A stretch of 64,000 nt of DNA from Streptomyces sp. Go-475. GTDB lineage: Bacteria > Actinomycetota > Actinomycetes > Streptomycetales > Streptomycetaceae. Made by a program: the position numbers and the translations under genes. How positions within the stretch are numbered: the stretch's first letter is position 1; each line of letters starts with the position of its first letter. The notes beneath the pieces were generated by a model. That model did no database searches and was not told the DNA's origin. It saw nothing but the letters and a program-made list of their open reading frames with translations. The stretch is from NCBI RefSeq assembly GCF_003330845.1, contig NZ_CP026121.1, positions 8,506,610-8,570,609 of the forward strand, given 5' to 3'. Below, piece by piece: positions 53,419-62,751 of this stretch.

Positions 53419-53831
53419 GCGCGGGAGGCCCGACGAACAGGATGCCCTGCAAACACTTCCCGTCGTCCAACGGCACCGGACCATGCGCCCCCAAGGGGAT
53501 ACTCAGGCAGCAGCACCGCGATCCCGCCCCCGCCGCCCGTCCCCGACGGGGCGGCCGTCGGCTTCTGCCCGGGCGTGGGCGGTGAACGGCGGCATGCGGA
53601 TGGACCAGTTCTGCGAGCGGGAGCTGTTCCGAGCGATCACCGACAACAGCGCCGAAGGCAGCAGCTGATCACCGGCACTGCGCCGACGTCACGACGCACT
53701 CGGGCAACCATATGCGAGGAAGGACTGCGGTCTTCGCCATCGCGCCCCCTCAACGTCAGGTTGGAAAAGGCTCAATAGCTTCCTGGGCCCGGTCCTCGAG
53801 ATGGGCCTCTGGAAGTGCGCTGCACTTCACT
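53419..53831. other. 413-bp spacer without a supported gene
   Basis: Only short frames occur. A plus-strand end reading MDQFCERELFRAITDNSAEGSS (about 53600-53668) could be the tail of a lost gene. No repeat or RNA feature is evident. Confidence 0.35.
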
Positions 53832-54200
53832 TCATTGATCACGGCTCGTGCGCTCCCAGGAGCGAGTGGGGCGACCTTCCTCATCCCATTCGTGTTCAGC
53901 AGCAGGAGCTTTTCCGTCCTCGCTGTTGACCATGCGCTTGGCCAGGACTCCGTTTGGGTGCCAACGCTTGAACTCTCCTGACATGAATCCCATGTGCATC
54001 ATGCCCTCGGCCCGGAGTCTGCCGTCCCTGTACCACTCACGGTAAGGGCCGTCCTTGAGTCCGTCCGTGTAAGTTACAAGGCTCACTGGACGCCCAGCCA
54101 AGCGCTCCACGACCTCCCCTGTATAGGGCTGCCCGGCATAGAGCAACCGGTGATCGAAGCCGATGTCGACCTCGTCGTCGTCGATGTCAATACGTCGCAT
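53832..54200 (-). CDS. YwqK-like MORN-repeat protein
   Basis: 122 residues from the ATG at 54200; GTG at 54212 is in frame. It contains MORN_2-type repeats: YTDGLKDGPYREWYRDGRLRAEGMMHMGFMSGEFKRWHPNGVLAKRMV. Such proteins are annotated as YwqK-family antitoxins because B. subtilis YwqK sits by the YwqJ toxin. No partner toxin is recognisable beside it, so the antitoxin label is only by family. Confidence 0.8.
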   Translation of the reverse strand: MRRIDIDDDEVDIGFDHRLLYAGQPYTGEVVERLAGRPVSLVTYTDGLKDGPYREWYRDGRLRAEGMMHMGFMSGEFKRWHPNGVLAKRMVNSEDGKAPAAEHEWDEEGRPTRSWERTSRDQ

Positions 54201-54434
54201 GTCCACAACCACAGGAGCTTGTTCTCAGCATGGGGAGGGACGCCGATAAAGCGCCCGAAGGAGCTCGGCACCTCTTGGGGCTGGTTGACGCAATTCGCCC
54301 AGGAAGGTGCTGCCTTCGGCGGCACTGGGATCTCCCAGTCGAAGTACCCTCTTGACCAGGCGCCCGCCCGCAAGGAGGCCCCAGCCGGCCGGGGAAACCA
54401 GCGCCGGCCGACAGCGGATCGGGGATCCACACGC

Positions 54435-55082
54435 TCAGGTCGCTGACTGCAGCTTGTCGTACCCCACGAAGGTGAAGAGCCGCGTGCCGATCTGGAGGGG
54501 CTGGGTCCGGCCGGTGAAACGGTGCACTCCCACGGCCTGGATCACGTCCGGGGCAGTGAGCCACTCGCGCTCGAAGCCGCGCTCTTCGAACCAGTCGCAG
54601 ATCAACGGCACACGGTCGGGCGTCTTGCGGTTCCTTGTCCAGATGACCCGGCCTCCTGCCTTGCACAACTGCGTGCACGCGTTGATGGTGCGCTCAATAT
54701 CCCTGTCCACAATGTTGCCGAAGACCCCACAGATCAGCACCACGTCTGCCGGCACCATGCCGTCGTAGTGATCGAGCAGTGCGGCATCGGCAGCGATGGC
54801 CTCGATACGGTGCAGCTCGGCAGATCTGGCTGCCTCGGCCGCCACGTCCACGTTTCGCGGGTCGAGCTCCACCAGACGCGCACGCACGTCCTGACCACGC
54901 GGGTGACTGGGCAGCACTCCCAGCAAGTCGCGGCCCTGACCCGCACAAAGACTCACCACCTGCAAGGGGCCGGGAGGACAGTCCTCCAGCGCGAGACGAA
55001 TGCGCTCCTGCACGGTGACCAGCCGGCGAGCGAGGGGCGAGTCAGCAGTGTCGTACCGGTCTTGCCACTTATGCCAGTCCAT
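54435..55082 (-). CDS. Class I SAM-dependent methyltransferase-like protein
   Basis: 215 residues from the ATG at 55082, leaderless from a clear promoter. The N-terminus MDWHKWQDRYDTADSPLARRL precedes SAM motif I (VVSLCAGQGRDLLGVL), the acidic VELDPRNV, and ADVVLICGVFGNIVDRDI. This resembles a class of actinobacterial SAM methyltransferases with conserved W-x-x-WHxxYD-like starts. The substrate is unknown. A ~220-bp stretch after it (54213-54434) holds no supported gene. Confidence 0.88.
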   Translation of the reverse strand: MDWHKWQDRYDTADSPLARRLVTVQERIRLALEDCPPGPLQVVSLCAGQGRDLLGVLPSHPRGQDVRARLVELDPRNVDVAAEAARSAELHRIEAIAADAALLDHYDGMVPADVVLICGVFGNIVDRDIERTINACTQLCKAGGRVIWTRNRKTPDRVPLICDWFEERGFEREWLTAPDVIQAVGVHRFTGRTQPLQIGTRLFTFVGYDKLQSAT

Positions 55083-55088
55083 GCGCGG

Positions 55089-55118
55089 AGCGTACGAGAA
55101 TCCCGTGAGCCTCTCCAA
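55089..55118 (-). promoter_or_regulatory. Promoter of the 54435-55082 methyltransferase
   Basis: On the minus strand TTGGAG (55118-55113) and TACGCT (55094-55089) are spaced by 18 bp, and the ATG begins 7 nt after the -10. There is no ribosome-binding site. Confidence 0.6.
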
Positions 55119-55344
55119 CGCCTTTCCGATCCTGCCGAGCCGCAGACATCGGCATCGCCATCATCATTGTCATTCAGCGGGGTGTAGGGATCGGAAGCAC
55201 ACATGGCGAAGGGTGCCGACGGATAGGAGTTCCTCGGCGTCTCGTACTCCTTTGAAGGCCGGTAGCACCACGCCGTAGCGGTTCTCGTCTGCTCTGGATC
55301 AGTCGGACGGATGGAGCGCCGTGCCGTGCCCACGTTTCCTACCG

Positions 55345-55926
55345 TCAGAAATCCAGAACGTCCAGCCAGGAGCCTGCGTCACCGGCGGGGCGGGGCCGCA
55401 TCGGGACTGGCTCCGGGTAGATCTCCGCTGCGGCCCTCGCCCGGACCATGTCGGGACCGCCGCACGCCGTGACCGCGAAGTCACCGAAGACCTTGGCGAA
55501 TGCGGCCGGGTCGCGGAACTCCACGCCGAATGCTCGCCCGTCCCGCAGCGGCACCCACACCACCCGGTCGGAGCGTTTCCATTCGAGCACCGGCTGGTCG
55601 TCCGCGGTTGACCGGCCCTCCAGCCACAGGCGCGCCACGTGCAGCAGGTTCACGTTCTCCACCGGCAGCCGCTTGCGCCGCACCCGCAGTTCACGCACCG
55701 TCAGCTCGACGCGCTGGTCCTTCTTCGGGTACCAGACGACGCCGACCCCGAACGGCACCCACAGCAGGATCCCGATCAGTGGCCAAATCAAAGCGTCGCC
55801 CCACGACCGGAGCAGTCCGCCGTCCAGCAGGTACAGGGTCCCGAAGACCACAGCCCACTTCGCCGTCATCCGCCAGAATCCGGTGCCTTGCCGATACAGG
55901 ACCCGTCGTTTCCCCGTCCACGCCAT
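55345..55926 (-). CDS. Membrane protein with two N-terminal helices, function unknown
   Basis: 193 residues from the ATG at 55926. Two helices lie at about 22-42 and 46-66 (WAVVFGTLYLLDGGLL, then LIGILLWVPFGVGVVWYP). A soluble beta-rich domain follows, resembling the PH-like or DUF3093-type domains of actinobacterial membrane proteins (VELTVRELRVRRKRLPVENV, then VVWVPLRDGRAFGVEFRDP). I do not recognise a characterised family. Confidence 0.75.
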   Translation of the reverse strand: MAWTGKRRVLYRQGTGFWRMTAKWAVVFGTLYLLDGGLLRSWGDALIWPLIGILLWVPFGVGVVWYPKKDQRVELTVRELRVRRKRLPVENVNLLHVARLWLEGRSTADDQPVLEWKRSDRVVWVPLRDGRAFGVEFRDPAAFAKVFGDFAVTACGGPDMVRARAAAEIYPEPVPMRPRPAGDAGSWLDVLDF

Positions 55927-56207
55927 GCCCGTACGCTATCCGGCGCCCAACAGCTCACTGTGGGCGCCCGTCGCCACCGCAGGGCAGCTGGCCTTACCGA
56001 CGCACCTGTCGGCCCCAGGGCGCCGACGATCGCCAATTTGTCGGGACGAGGGCTCGACCTCGCGGTGTGATGCCAGGATGGAGGAACCGGGCTGTCCGGA
56101 GACGAGGGTTGAACTCACCACTGGCTAGCGGTTGTTCGCGGCATCGCCCGGCACTGGGCCGATACGGTCGCGTCCCAAGGCACCCGTTCTCGCACCGCGG
56201 GATTGAC
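55927..56207. other. Gene-poor start of a decayed zone
   Basis: No supported gene. From here to 57676 the sequence shows interrupted frames and gene fragments instead of intact genes. Confidence 0.5.
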
Positions 56208-56680
56208 ATGTCCTTGCTGTTGGTCGGCCCCGGGTGTGTTGAGGAGTATGGCGGAAGGCGGGTCGGTGTCCTTTGGCGGCGGGCGGGGGTTGATTTGCCG
56301 GCGTCGTCGTTTCTTTCGGTGGGGCCGCACAGCGGCGCTGCGTTCGACGTCGTCGGCAGTGTCGGGGTTGTGATTGCCGTGATCGTGGGCGCGATGGTGG
56401 TGATGGAGCGCGTGCCGCGATTGCGCTGTGTGGCGAGGCGGTCATTGCGGTCATTGCTGTGGGCACACGATGTCCTTGATGGCCTGCGTCCGTCACTTCC
56501 TCGCACAGTCCGTGCTGTCGGTGCCTGCCAGGACCGGCACTCAGCAGTCATGGGTGCCGCTGCTGATGTTCGTCTTCGGGGCCAGCGTGTTCGCGGCCCT
56601 CTGGTCCCGTTTTTTTCCGCCGCGGCCCTTTGGAGTACCTGCTCGACGCCGCCACCAGGCCGGCGATGCACATCCGATGA
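56208..56680 (+). pseudogene. Remnant of a DUF418-like multi-pass membrane protein
   Basis: In the frame of the ATG at 56208, residues from about 56262 read VDLPASSFLSVGPHSGAAFD and then VVGSVGVVIAVIVGAMVVME. After a frame change near 56440-56470, the next frame reads MSLMACVRHFLAQSVLSV and then WVPLLMFVFGASVFAALWSRFF. A third frame ends YLLDAATRPAMHIR with a stop at 56680. In order, these parts match the C-terminal half of DUF418/acyltransferase-like membrane proteins. The 5' half is missing and at least two frameshifts are present. Confidence 0.75.
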
Positions 56681-56781
56681 CACCTGGTCGGGTGGGGCGC
56701 CTCTACGCCCTGCCCGGCCTGGACCGCTCGCGGATCCGGCAAACGCATGGTCCTTGCGGGCTTTCCCCGGTAGGCCCTGTT

Positions 56782-56979
56782 CGTGTGCAGAACGGGTCGA
56801 TCACGGACACCGATACCGACGCCCAGGAGCCGCTCGGGGGCGATGTCCGTGGCGGTGAGGACCTCGGCGATGCCGTCGCGGATGTGGCCGACGGTGACCT
56901 CGACGTCGTAGCCGTGATGCTCCAGGGCTCGTTCGGTGCGGGCCAGGACGGTGAGGAGCGCGGTGGGCAGGCCGCGGAG
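56782..56979 (-). pseudogene. Remnant of a ROK-family regulator
   Basis: Read on the minus strand from 56979: LRGLPTALLTVLARTERALE, then EVTVGHIRDGIAEVLTATDI and APERLLGVGIGV. This matches the start of the ROK kinase-like domain that follows the HTH in ROK repressors. The HTH and the rest of the ROK domain are absent and no start codon is in place. Confidence 0.65.
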
Positions 56980-57460
56980 CAGAGCTTACGTATGTACCTG
57001 TGGGTAGCGGCCTACCTGGGGCGCACGTGCCGGAGACAGCGGGTGCGCCCTTCGTGTGAGTGCAATGGTCGCACCGGAGAAACGACACGGCCGGCTCTGC
57101 CGGTGCGGGGTGCTCATGCAGCGGGAGCGTCGTGCTGGTCCGGGAGATGTTCGTGGTGGTGTTGAGTGGGACGGGATGGAGGGGTGTGCCTGGCCGAGAT
57201 CACCACAGTCGGCGATGTCGTCCGAGGGTTCGCGGCGATCCCCGGGAGGGCGTCGGGAAGGTGCCGACCGCCGCGATGCCGACGGTGGTGGCTGTATGAG
57301 GCGTTCCAGTCAGAGGAAGGCGAGGCCGATGGGTCTGGATGCCCCGTCTGTCCGATGGCCTCAGCAGACGGACCGGGCTTTCTTCAAGGGCCGTTGTGGC
57401 AATCGACGCAACCGACGCAATCGACGGGTTCCCGAAGGCGGTGGTCCATGAACGGAAACT

Positions 57461-57525
57461 ATGAACATCGCCTATTGGATCGTCGTGGGACTTCTCGCCT
57501 TCTTCTTCTACGCGGGCGTCTGTGG
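57461..57525 (+). pseudogene. N-terminal remnant of a DoxX-family protein
   Basis: ATG at 57461 opens MNIAYWIVVGLLAFFFYAGV, the typical first helix of small DoxX-like proteins, and then loses similarity. Just upstream (57400-57425) is a short CGACGCAAC/T-type repeat. Only the first ~20 codons survive. Confidence 0.55.
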
Positions 57526-57676
57526 TGAGGGCGCCGGGGTCGGGCTGGCAGCGGCTGCACGCGTGGTGGGTGCCTCGTCGGTCTTACCCGGTCAATGGGC
57601 AGGCCGGACGATCTCCCCGCCGTAAATCGTTTGTGCCCGGTCGGGTTCGCGACGAGTATGCGGCCAATCGGACGAG

Positions 57677-58642
57677 GTGAAGGGGCGCTTCTTGACTGTT
57701 GATGAGGCCGTCGCGGTGGCTGACGCACGCATCAGGAAAGAATCGTGGTTCTCGCACACTGAGCACCTGGTGGTCATGCACGGCAATCGCAGGGTGGCCG
57801 AGCATGCCTACAGGCGACGGGCGGTCGACGAACCGGGCGACATCTTCTCCGTCACCAAGAGCGTGCTGTCCACGCTCGTGGGCAGCGCGGTCCTGGATGG
57901 CCGGTTCCGGCTGGAGGCCACAGTCGGTGAACTGCTGGGTCGGTCCGTGCCAGGGGCTGTCAAGCAGGTGTCCATGCGTCACTTGCTGACCATGACCGGC
58001 GGCGCGGATCCCTCCGGCGATTGTGACATCGACGCCGTGATGGCACTCCCGGGTGGCTGGGTGGACACTCTCCTGTCCGCTCCTCGCCTGTCCGCGCCGG
58101 GTGCGCAGTTCCGGTACGACAACGGTGCGGCCCACGTCCTGGCGGCATGTCTTGCCCGCGCGCTGGGGGAGGATCCGGAGGTGTACGCCGCTCGTCGCCT
58201 CTTTGCCCCGTTGGGCATCACGCGGTGGCACTGGCCTCGAGACCCCGACGGACTGCCCTACGGCTTCGGCCATCTCCAGCTCTCGCCGCTGGACCTCCTC
58301 GCGCTGGGGCGACTGTGGTTGGCGGGTGGTACGGCTCCGGGCGGTCGGCGGCTGTTCACCGCCGGGTACGCCGCCGATGCGACCCGCGAGCATTCCGCCG
58401 GTGGCCCGCCGGAGTGCGCGGGGTACGGATTCCTGTGGTGGGTGACGGAAATGGCGGGCCACGCGACCTACTTCGCCGGTGGATACGCGGGGCAGCACAT
58501 TGTGGTCGTACCGTCGCTCGCCCTGGTCACGGTGACCACCGGCGCGGAGGTGGCACTGGGCGCGAACTGGCGTCCTGCCTTGGATGTGGTGCACGGTATC
58601 GTGGCCGCCGCGAGCCGGGAGCTGGGTGCCGACGATGGCTGA
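57677..58642 (+). CDS. Beta-lactamase-fold serine hydrolase (class C-like)
   Basis: 321 residues from GTG at 57677. The SxxK catalytic motif is S58-V-T-K61 (DIFSVTKSVLSTLVG) and the YxN motif is Y147-D-N149. A C-terminal GG-Y-A-G-Q stretch takes the place of the KTG box. It is closest to esterase/DD-peptidase-like proteins. No signal peptide is present, which argues against a true secreted beta-lactamase. The function is unknown. It converges on the MMPL transporter gene. Confidence 0.88.
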   Translation: MKGRFLTVDEAVAVADARIRKESWFSHTEHLVVMHGNRRVAEHAYRRRAVDEPGDIFSVTKSVLSTLVGSAVLDGRFRLEATVGELLGRSVPGAVKQVSMRHLLTMTGGADPSGDCDIDAVMALPGGWVDTLLSAPRLSAPGAQFRYDNGAAHVLAACLARALGEDPEVYAARRLFAPLGITRWHWPRDPDGLPYGFGHLQLSPLDLLALGRLWLAGGTAPGGRRLFTAGYAADATREHSAGGPPECAGYGFLWWVTEMAGHATYFAGGYAGQHIVVVPSLALVTVTTGAEVALGANWRPALDVVHGIVAAASRELGADDG

Positions 58643-58724
58643 CCGGTAGCGAAGTGGCTCCGGCGACCCGTCGGCGGCGTCGTACGCCGCCTCAACCGAA
58701 CGGGGAACAGGCCACACGCCTGGC

Positions 58725-60782
58725 TCACCTTGCCGGGGACAAGGGTTCGCCGTGGTCCGCACGGACGTCCCGTTCCGAGCCGGAAGCACCTTGGTCCAGC
58801 AACGTCAGGAGTGCGGGCATGAGCACGGGCCGCACCACGAACGTGTCCAGCAGGATCCCGATGGCGACGGCCATCCCCATCTGAGTCAGCGGAACGAGCG
58901 GCAGGACGGCCAGGACGAGAAACGTGGCGGCGAGCACCACTCCCGCACTGGTGATCACTGTGCCGGTGGAGGCCATGGCCCGGTGCAGGCTTGTGCTGCA
59001 CGCGTGACGCCTGCGCTCCTCGCGGTAGCGGTGGAGCAGGAAGATGCTGTAGTCGACGCCCACGGCCACTACGAACACGAAGGCGAACAGCGGGATGCGG
59101 GGCTCGATCCCGCCGAAGCCGAACACGTACCGGCTCAGCGCGAAGGTGAGGCCTGCTGCCGAGAGGGATGTGAGGGTGACGGTGGCCAAGAGCAGTCCTG
59201 CGATCTTCCAGGAGCGCAAGAACACCACCAGGACGGCTCCCACCACCAGGAGGATGGCGGGGACCGTCACCATGAGGTCGTGTTCTGCCGCATCCTGTGC
59301 GTCGACCGCTTCTGCCGCGGTGCCACCGACGAGGGCGGAGGCGCCCACAGCGTCGCTCAGGGTTCGCCTGAGCGAACGTACGGCGTTTTCGGAGGCGCGG
59401 CTGAAGGGCGCTGCCCTCAACTGCACCTCGTAGAGGTCCCATCCGTCGGTGCGCCCGGTCCTGTCGACCGCGGTCACCTGAGAGTGTCCGGCGAGTGCGG
59501 TGCGGGCCTGGCGCGCAGCCGAGGGGCGCACGGCGACCACGGCCGGCTCGACGGGGCCGGTGGGGAAGTGCTCGGTGAGAACGCGCAGGCCCGCCACGGA
59601 CTCCGGCTGGTCACGGAACTGGTCCACGGAAGACAGGCCCCACTGCACCGCCCCCACTCCCTGCGCGAGGCCCAACAGCAGGGCGCCGCTCACGAACGCC
59701 GCGCGGACCGGCCGCCGTGTGACCGCGCGGGAGACCTTCTCCCACAGCTTGGACATCGAGCCGGCCCGGCCGGCCTGGGGAAGCGACGGCCAGAACATCC
59801 AACGCCCGCTGATCAGGAGGAGTGCCGGCAGCAGAGTCAGCATGACGACGGAGGTCGCCACCACCGACAGCGCGAGTGTGGGCCCCAGCCCCCGGGTCTC
59901 GGGCACGGATGTGAGCAGCAGGCACCAAACGCCCCCCACCACTGCTGCCGCGGAGCACAGCACGGACCTCGCCGTGCGCCGTACTGCTCGGCTCATCGCC
60001 GCGAACGGGTCGTCTTGTGCGGCGAGTTCCTCGCGGAATCTGGCCACGAGCAACAGCGCGTAGTCCGTGCCGATACCGAAGACCAAAACGGTAAGGATCT
60101 TCCCGGTCAGGTCCGAGTAAGTACCGCCGAGAGCGCCGTACAGGGCGATCGCCGCCTGCGCGACGACGAGGGCTGCCACGACGGAGACGAGCGGCAGGAT
60201 CCACAGCACCGGACTTCGGTAGGTCAGGATCAGCAGCAGGACGACCACGCCGACGGTGGCCAGCAGCAGCCGCGTGTCCGTTCCTGCTTCCAGCTGGTCG
60301 GCGTCCACATCCAGCGCCGCCTCTCCGGTGACGTAGGTCTGCAGGCCGTCGGGAGCCGAGGCGAGCTGCCTGCGCACGGTGTCGACGAGACGGTCTGTGT
60401 CCGTCGCGGACGCCGTGAAGGCGGCGATGGTGCCGTCGGCCGCGAGGGTGATGGCGGACGTTCCCTGCCGCCCGGACACCGCAGCTGCCGTACGACGACG
60501 GAGGTGGTCGAGCCATGAGCGATCCGTGCCGCGCAGACCGCCAGGACGCGCAGCCACGACGGCTGCCGCCTGTTTCCCGACGCCTGCCGCTTCGGTGCCC
60601 TCCACCAGCTCGTGCACACGCGTACTGTCCGCGCCGCTCACCAGCTCCATCGAGGCCCCGTCGGACTCGTACGCCCCCATACGGTCGGCAGCGGGCCACA
60701 GCGCTGCCAGAGCAGCCAGCCACAGCCCGAAGACGGCACAGGCCAGCAGACGCTTCCGCGAGATCACACCCTTTGTGTTCAT
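58725..60782 (-). CDS. MMPL-family RND transporter
   Basis: 685 residues, twelve helices in two homologous halves. Each half begins with one helix and a ~130-residue extracytoplasmic domain. The paired proton-relay signatures are FGIGTDYALLLVARFREE and VAVGVDYSIFLLHRYREE. Actinobacterial MMPL proteins export lipids, siderophores or toxic compounds. The start (60782) lies inside a palindrome. It follows a two-component system on the same strand after 82 nt and is its likely target. Confidence 0.94.
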   Translation of the reverse strand: MNTKGVISRKRLLACAVFGLWLAALAALWPAADRMGAYESDGASMELVSGADSTRVHELVEGTEAAGVGKQAAAVVAARPGGLRGTDRSWLDHLRRRTAAAVSGRQGTSAITLAADGTIAAFTASATDTDRLVDTVRRQLASAPDGLQTYVTGEAALDVDADQLEAGTDTRLLLATVGVVVLLLILTYRSPVLWILPLVSVVAALVVAQAAIALYGALGGTYSDLTGKILTVLVFGIGTDYALLLVARFREELAAQDDPFAAMSRAVRRTARSVLCSAAAVVGGVWCLLLTSVPETRGLGPTLALSVVATSVVMLTLLPALLLISGRWMFWPSLPQAGRAGSMSKLWEKVSRAVTRRPVRAAFVSGALLLGLAQGVGAVQWGLSSVDQFRDQPESVAGLRVLTEHFPTGPVEPAVVAVRPSAARQARTALAGHSQVTAVDRTGRTDGWDLYEVQLRAAPFSRASENAVRSLRRTLSDAVGASALVGGTAAEAVDAQDAAEHDLMVTVPAILLVVGAVLVVFLRSWKIAGLLLATVTLTSLSAAGLTFALSRYVFGFGGIEPRIPLFAFVFVVAVGVDYSIFLLHRYREERRRHACSTSLHRAMASTGTVITSAGVVLAATFLVLAVLPLVPLTQMGMAVAIGILLDTFVVRPVLMPALLTLLDQGASGSERDVRADHGEPLSPAR

Positions 60783-60790
60783 AACAAAGG
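60770..60790. promoter_or_regulatory. CCTTTGT-N7-ACAAAGG palindrome over the MMPL start
   Basis: Perfect 7-bp arms centred on the start codon region of the MMPL gene. It could bind the neighbouring NarL-type regulator or mask the start codon in mRNA. A TAGCGT box on the minus strand about 12 nt upstream of the start suggests a near-leaderless transcript. Confidence 0.45.
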
Positions 60791-60864
60791 ACGCTAGGCA
60801 CCGGTGTTTCGGCTGACATCGCTCGTCGGAGGGGTTCCCGCGGTGGTGCCGTGGGGTGAGTGGC

Positions 60865-61530
60865 TCAGCCTGTGGTACCAGTCCCGACGCCGGTCTCGTA
60901 GGCGAAGATCACTGCCTGGACACGGTCGCGCAGATGCAGCTTGGCCAGGATGTTGCCGACGTGAGTCTTCACCGTGTGCTCGCTGAGGGTGAGCGTCGCG
61001 GCGATCTCCGCGTTGGTGAGCCCGCGCGCCACATGGGCGAGCACTTCCCGTTCCCGCTCGCTGAGCACAGCGAGTTCCGGCGGCGCAGCGTGGGTCCGAG
61101 TCGGTGCGGTGCGCACGTACTCCGAAATCAGTTGCCGGGTCGCCCCGGGAGAGAGCAGCGACCGCCCTGCCATCACCTCCCTCACTGCCCTGATGAGGTC
61201 CGTGCGCGGTGAGTCCTTGAGCAGGAAACCGCCGGCGCCTGCTCGGAGGGAGTTGAACACGTGCTCATCCTTGTCAAAGGTCGTCAGCATGATCACCTTC
61301 GACCGGGGGGAGGCGAGGAGGACTTCCGCGGTGGCTGCGATTCCGTCGAGCAACGGCATGCGTACGTCCATGAGTACGACGTCCGGCTGGTGCTGTCCGG
61401 CCAGCGACACCGCTGCCAGTCCATCACCGGCCTCGGCCACTACGGTGATGTCGGGCTGGGACTCCAGGATGAGTCGCAGGCCCGTACGGACGAGCTCCTC
61501 ATCGTCGACGAGCAGTACCTGGATCACCAC
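60865..61530 (-). CDS. NarL/FixJ-type response regulator
   Basis: 221 residues. Receiver domain with D55 (VLMDVRMPLLDG) and the switch Lys in FLLKDS. LuxR HTH near the C-terminus (LSEREREVLAHVARGLTNAEIAATL, then HTVKTHVGNILAKLHLRDRVQAV). It is encoded 3 nt after the histidine kinase and upstream of the MMPL transporter. Control of that transporter is inferred from order and strand. Confidence 0.95.
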   Translation of the reverse strand: MVIQVLLVDDEELVRTGLRLILESQPDITVVAEAGDGLAAVSLAGQHQPDVVLMDVRMPLLDGIAATAEVLLASPRSKVIMLTTFDKDEHVFNSLRAGAGGFLLKDSPRTDLIRAVREVMAGRSLLSPGATRQLISEYVRTAPTRTHAAPPELAVLSEREREVLAHVARGLTNAEIAATLTLSEHTVKTHVGNILAKLHLRDRVQAVIFAYETGVGTGTTG

Positions 61531-61533
61531 GGA

Positions 61534-62751
61534 TCAGCCTCTCTGCACCTGCGGGACGACCAACTCGACACTCCACACATCGTCAGTGTGATCGATGTGA
61601 ACCCGGCCTCCGACGCTGGCGGCCCGCTCCCGCATACCCCTCAGCCCGTGGCCCCGGCCCCGGCCGGTGAACGCGGAGCCGCTCGGCAAGGGGTTGGACA
61701 CTTCAAGGCGAACCCCGGAGTGATCCTCTGCGACCAGGACCTTCACGGGGCTGCCCGTCGCGTGCTTGAGCGCGTTGGTCAAGGACTCCTGAGCGACTCG
61801 GTAGACCGCGAGTTGCGCGGCGGGGCTCATGTGGCTTTCGACCACGCCGGAGAGGGTGACCTCCATTCCGGCTTCCCGCACGGCCTCGATGAGCGCGGGA
61901 AGGTCGGACAGACCGGGAAGGGGGCGGCGCTCCTCGCCGGCGTCGGCATCCGGTCGCGATCCGGTGTCGGCTCCGTCCTCGTGCCGCAGCACTGCGAGCA
62001 TGCCGCGCAACTCGTGCAGGGTTCGCCGACCCCGCAGGGAGATCGAATCGAAGATCGCGCTGGATGACGGGTGTGCGTCGGCGGAGGCCGCGGCACCGCC
62101 CTCGGCCAGCACGACCATCCCGCTCACCGAGTGAGTGAGCAGGTCGTGCATCTCGCGGGCGATGCGGGCCCGTTCCTCCGCGGCCGCGCGACCGGCCTCC
62201 GCCTTCAGCAGGCGGTGCTGGGAGTCCTGGCGTGTCACGGCGTCCTTGAGCGCCCGCAGGCGATAGCGACTCACCACGCCGAGGAGCCAGGCCACCACGA
62301 TGATCAGCCACGTGTAGGCCACCTCGATGAACGTTGTGGCGGCCTCGCGGCCGAGCAGCACCGCCGGGACCATCACCACCGCCACCCCGAGAACCAGCGC
62401 CGCCTGCCAGCGGCGGGCGTACGCGGCAGCGGCGTGAATCGCTGTCAGTGCACCCAACGGTGCAGGAGGCGCCGGCCAGGCCGCCAGTCCGTAGATGAAC
62501 GCACTTGGGGCGACGACGACGTTGACGGCGAACGGAGCCCTGCGCCGAGCGGCGACGGGCAGTGTCTGACCGGCAGCCGCCACATACGCCCAGGCCGGCA
62601 CATGGCAGTCGCAGTCCGCCGACTGGTACCGGAGCACGAGGGCAGAAAGAGCGAAGAGCACCAGCGCCAGCAGCACATCACCTGCCAGAGAATGCCGTCG
62701 TCCCCACTCCGAGCAGCGCGTCAGGACACCCGCTCGCATCACTCCCACCAC
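61534..62751 (-). CDS. DesK/NarX-type sensor histidine kinase
   Basis: 405 residues from GTG at 62751 (GAGG before it); the ATG at 62739 is an alternative. Five to six membrane helices occupy about 22-160 with no large external domain. The HisKA_3 helix carries H202 (IAREMHDLLTHSVSGM) and the HATPase domain follows (VAQESLTNALKHATG, then GHGLRGMRERA). A pair of cysteines (ADCDCH, about 46-50) near the first external loop is unusual and might sense oxidants or metals. It is the first gene of the kinase-regulator pair. Confidence 0.94.
   Translation of the reverse strand: MVGVMRAGVLTRCSEWGRRHSLAGDVLLALVLFALSALVLRYQSADCDCHVPAWAYVAAAGQTLPVAARRRAPFAVNVVVAPSAFIYGLAAWPAPPAPLGALTAIHAAAAYARRWQAALVLGVAVVMVPAVLLGREAATTFIEVAYTWLIIVVAWLLGVVSRYRLRALKDAVTRQDSQHRLLKAEAGRAAAEERARIAREMHDLLTHSVSGMVVLAEGGAAASADAHPSSSAIFDSISLRGRRTLHELRGMLAVLRHEDGADTGSRPDADAGEERRPLPGLSDLPALIEAVREAGMEVTLSGVVESHMSPAAQLAVYRVAQESLTNALKHATGSPVKVLVAEDHSGVRLEVSNPLPSGSAFTGRGRGHGLRGMRERAASVGGRVHIDHTDDVWSVELVVPQVQRG

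Noticed and set aside
53832..54200. A toxin-antitoxin module around the YwqK-like gene
   Set aside because: No adjacent gene resembles YwqJ or any other toxin. The label rests on family naming only.
56208..57165. Several long overlapping ORFs in 55.5-57.2 kb as real genes
   Set aside because: Their translations change family by frame. Pieces of a DUF418-like protein and a ROK protein appear in different frames, which indicates decay.
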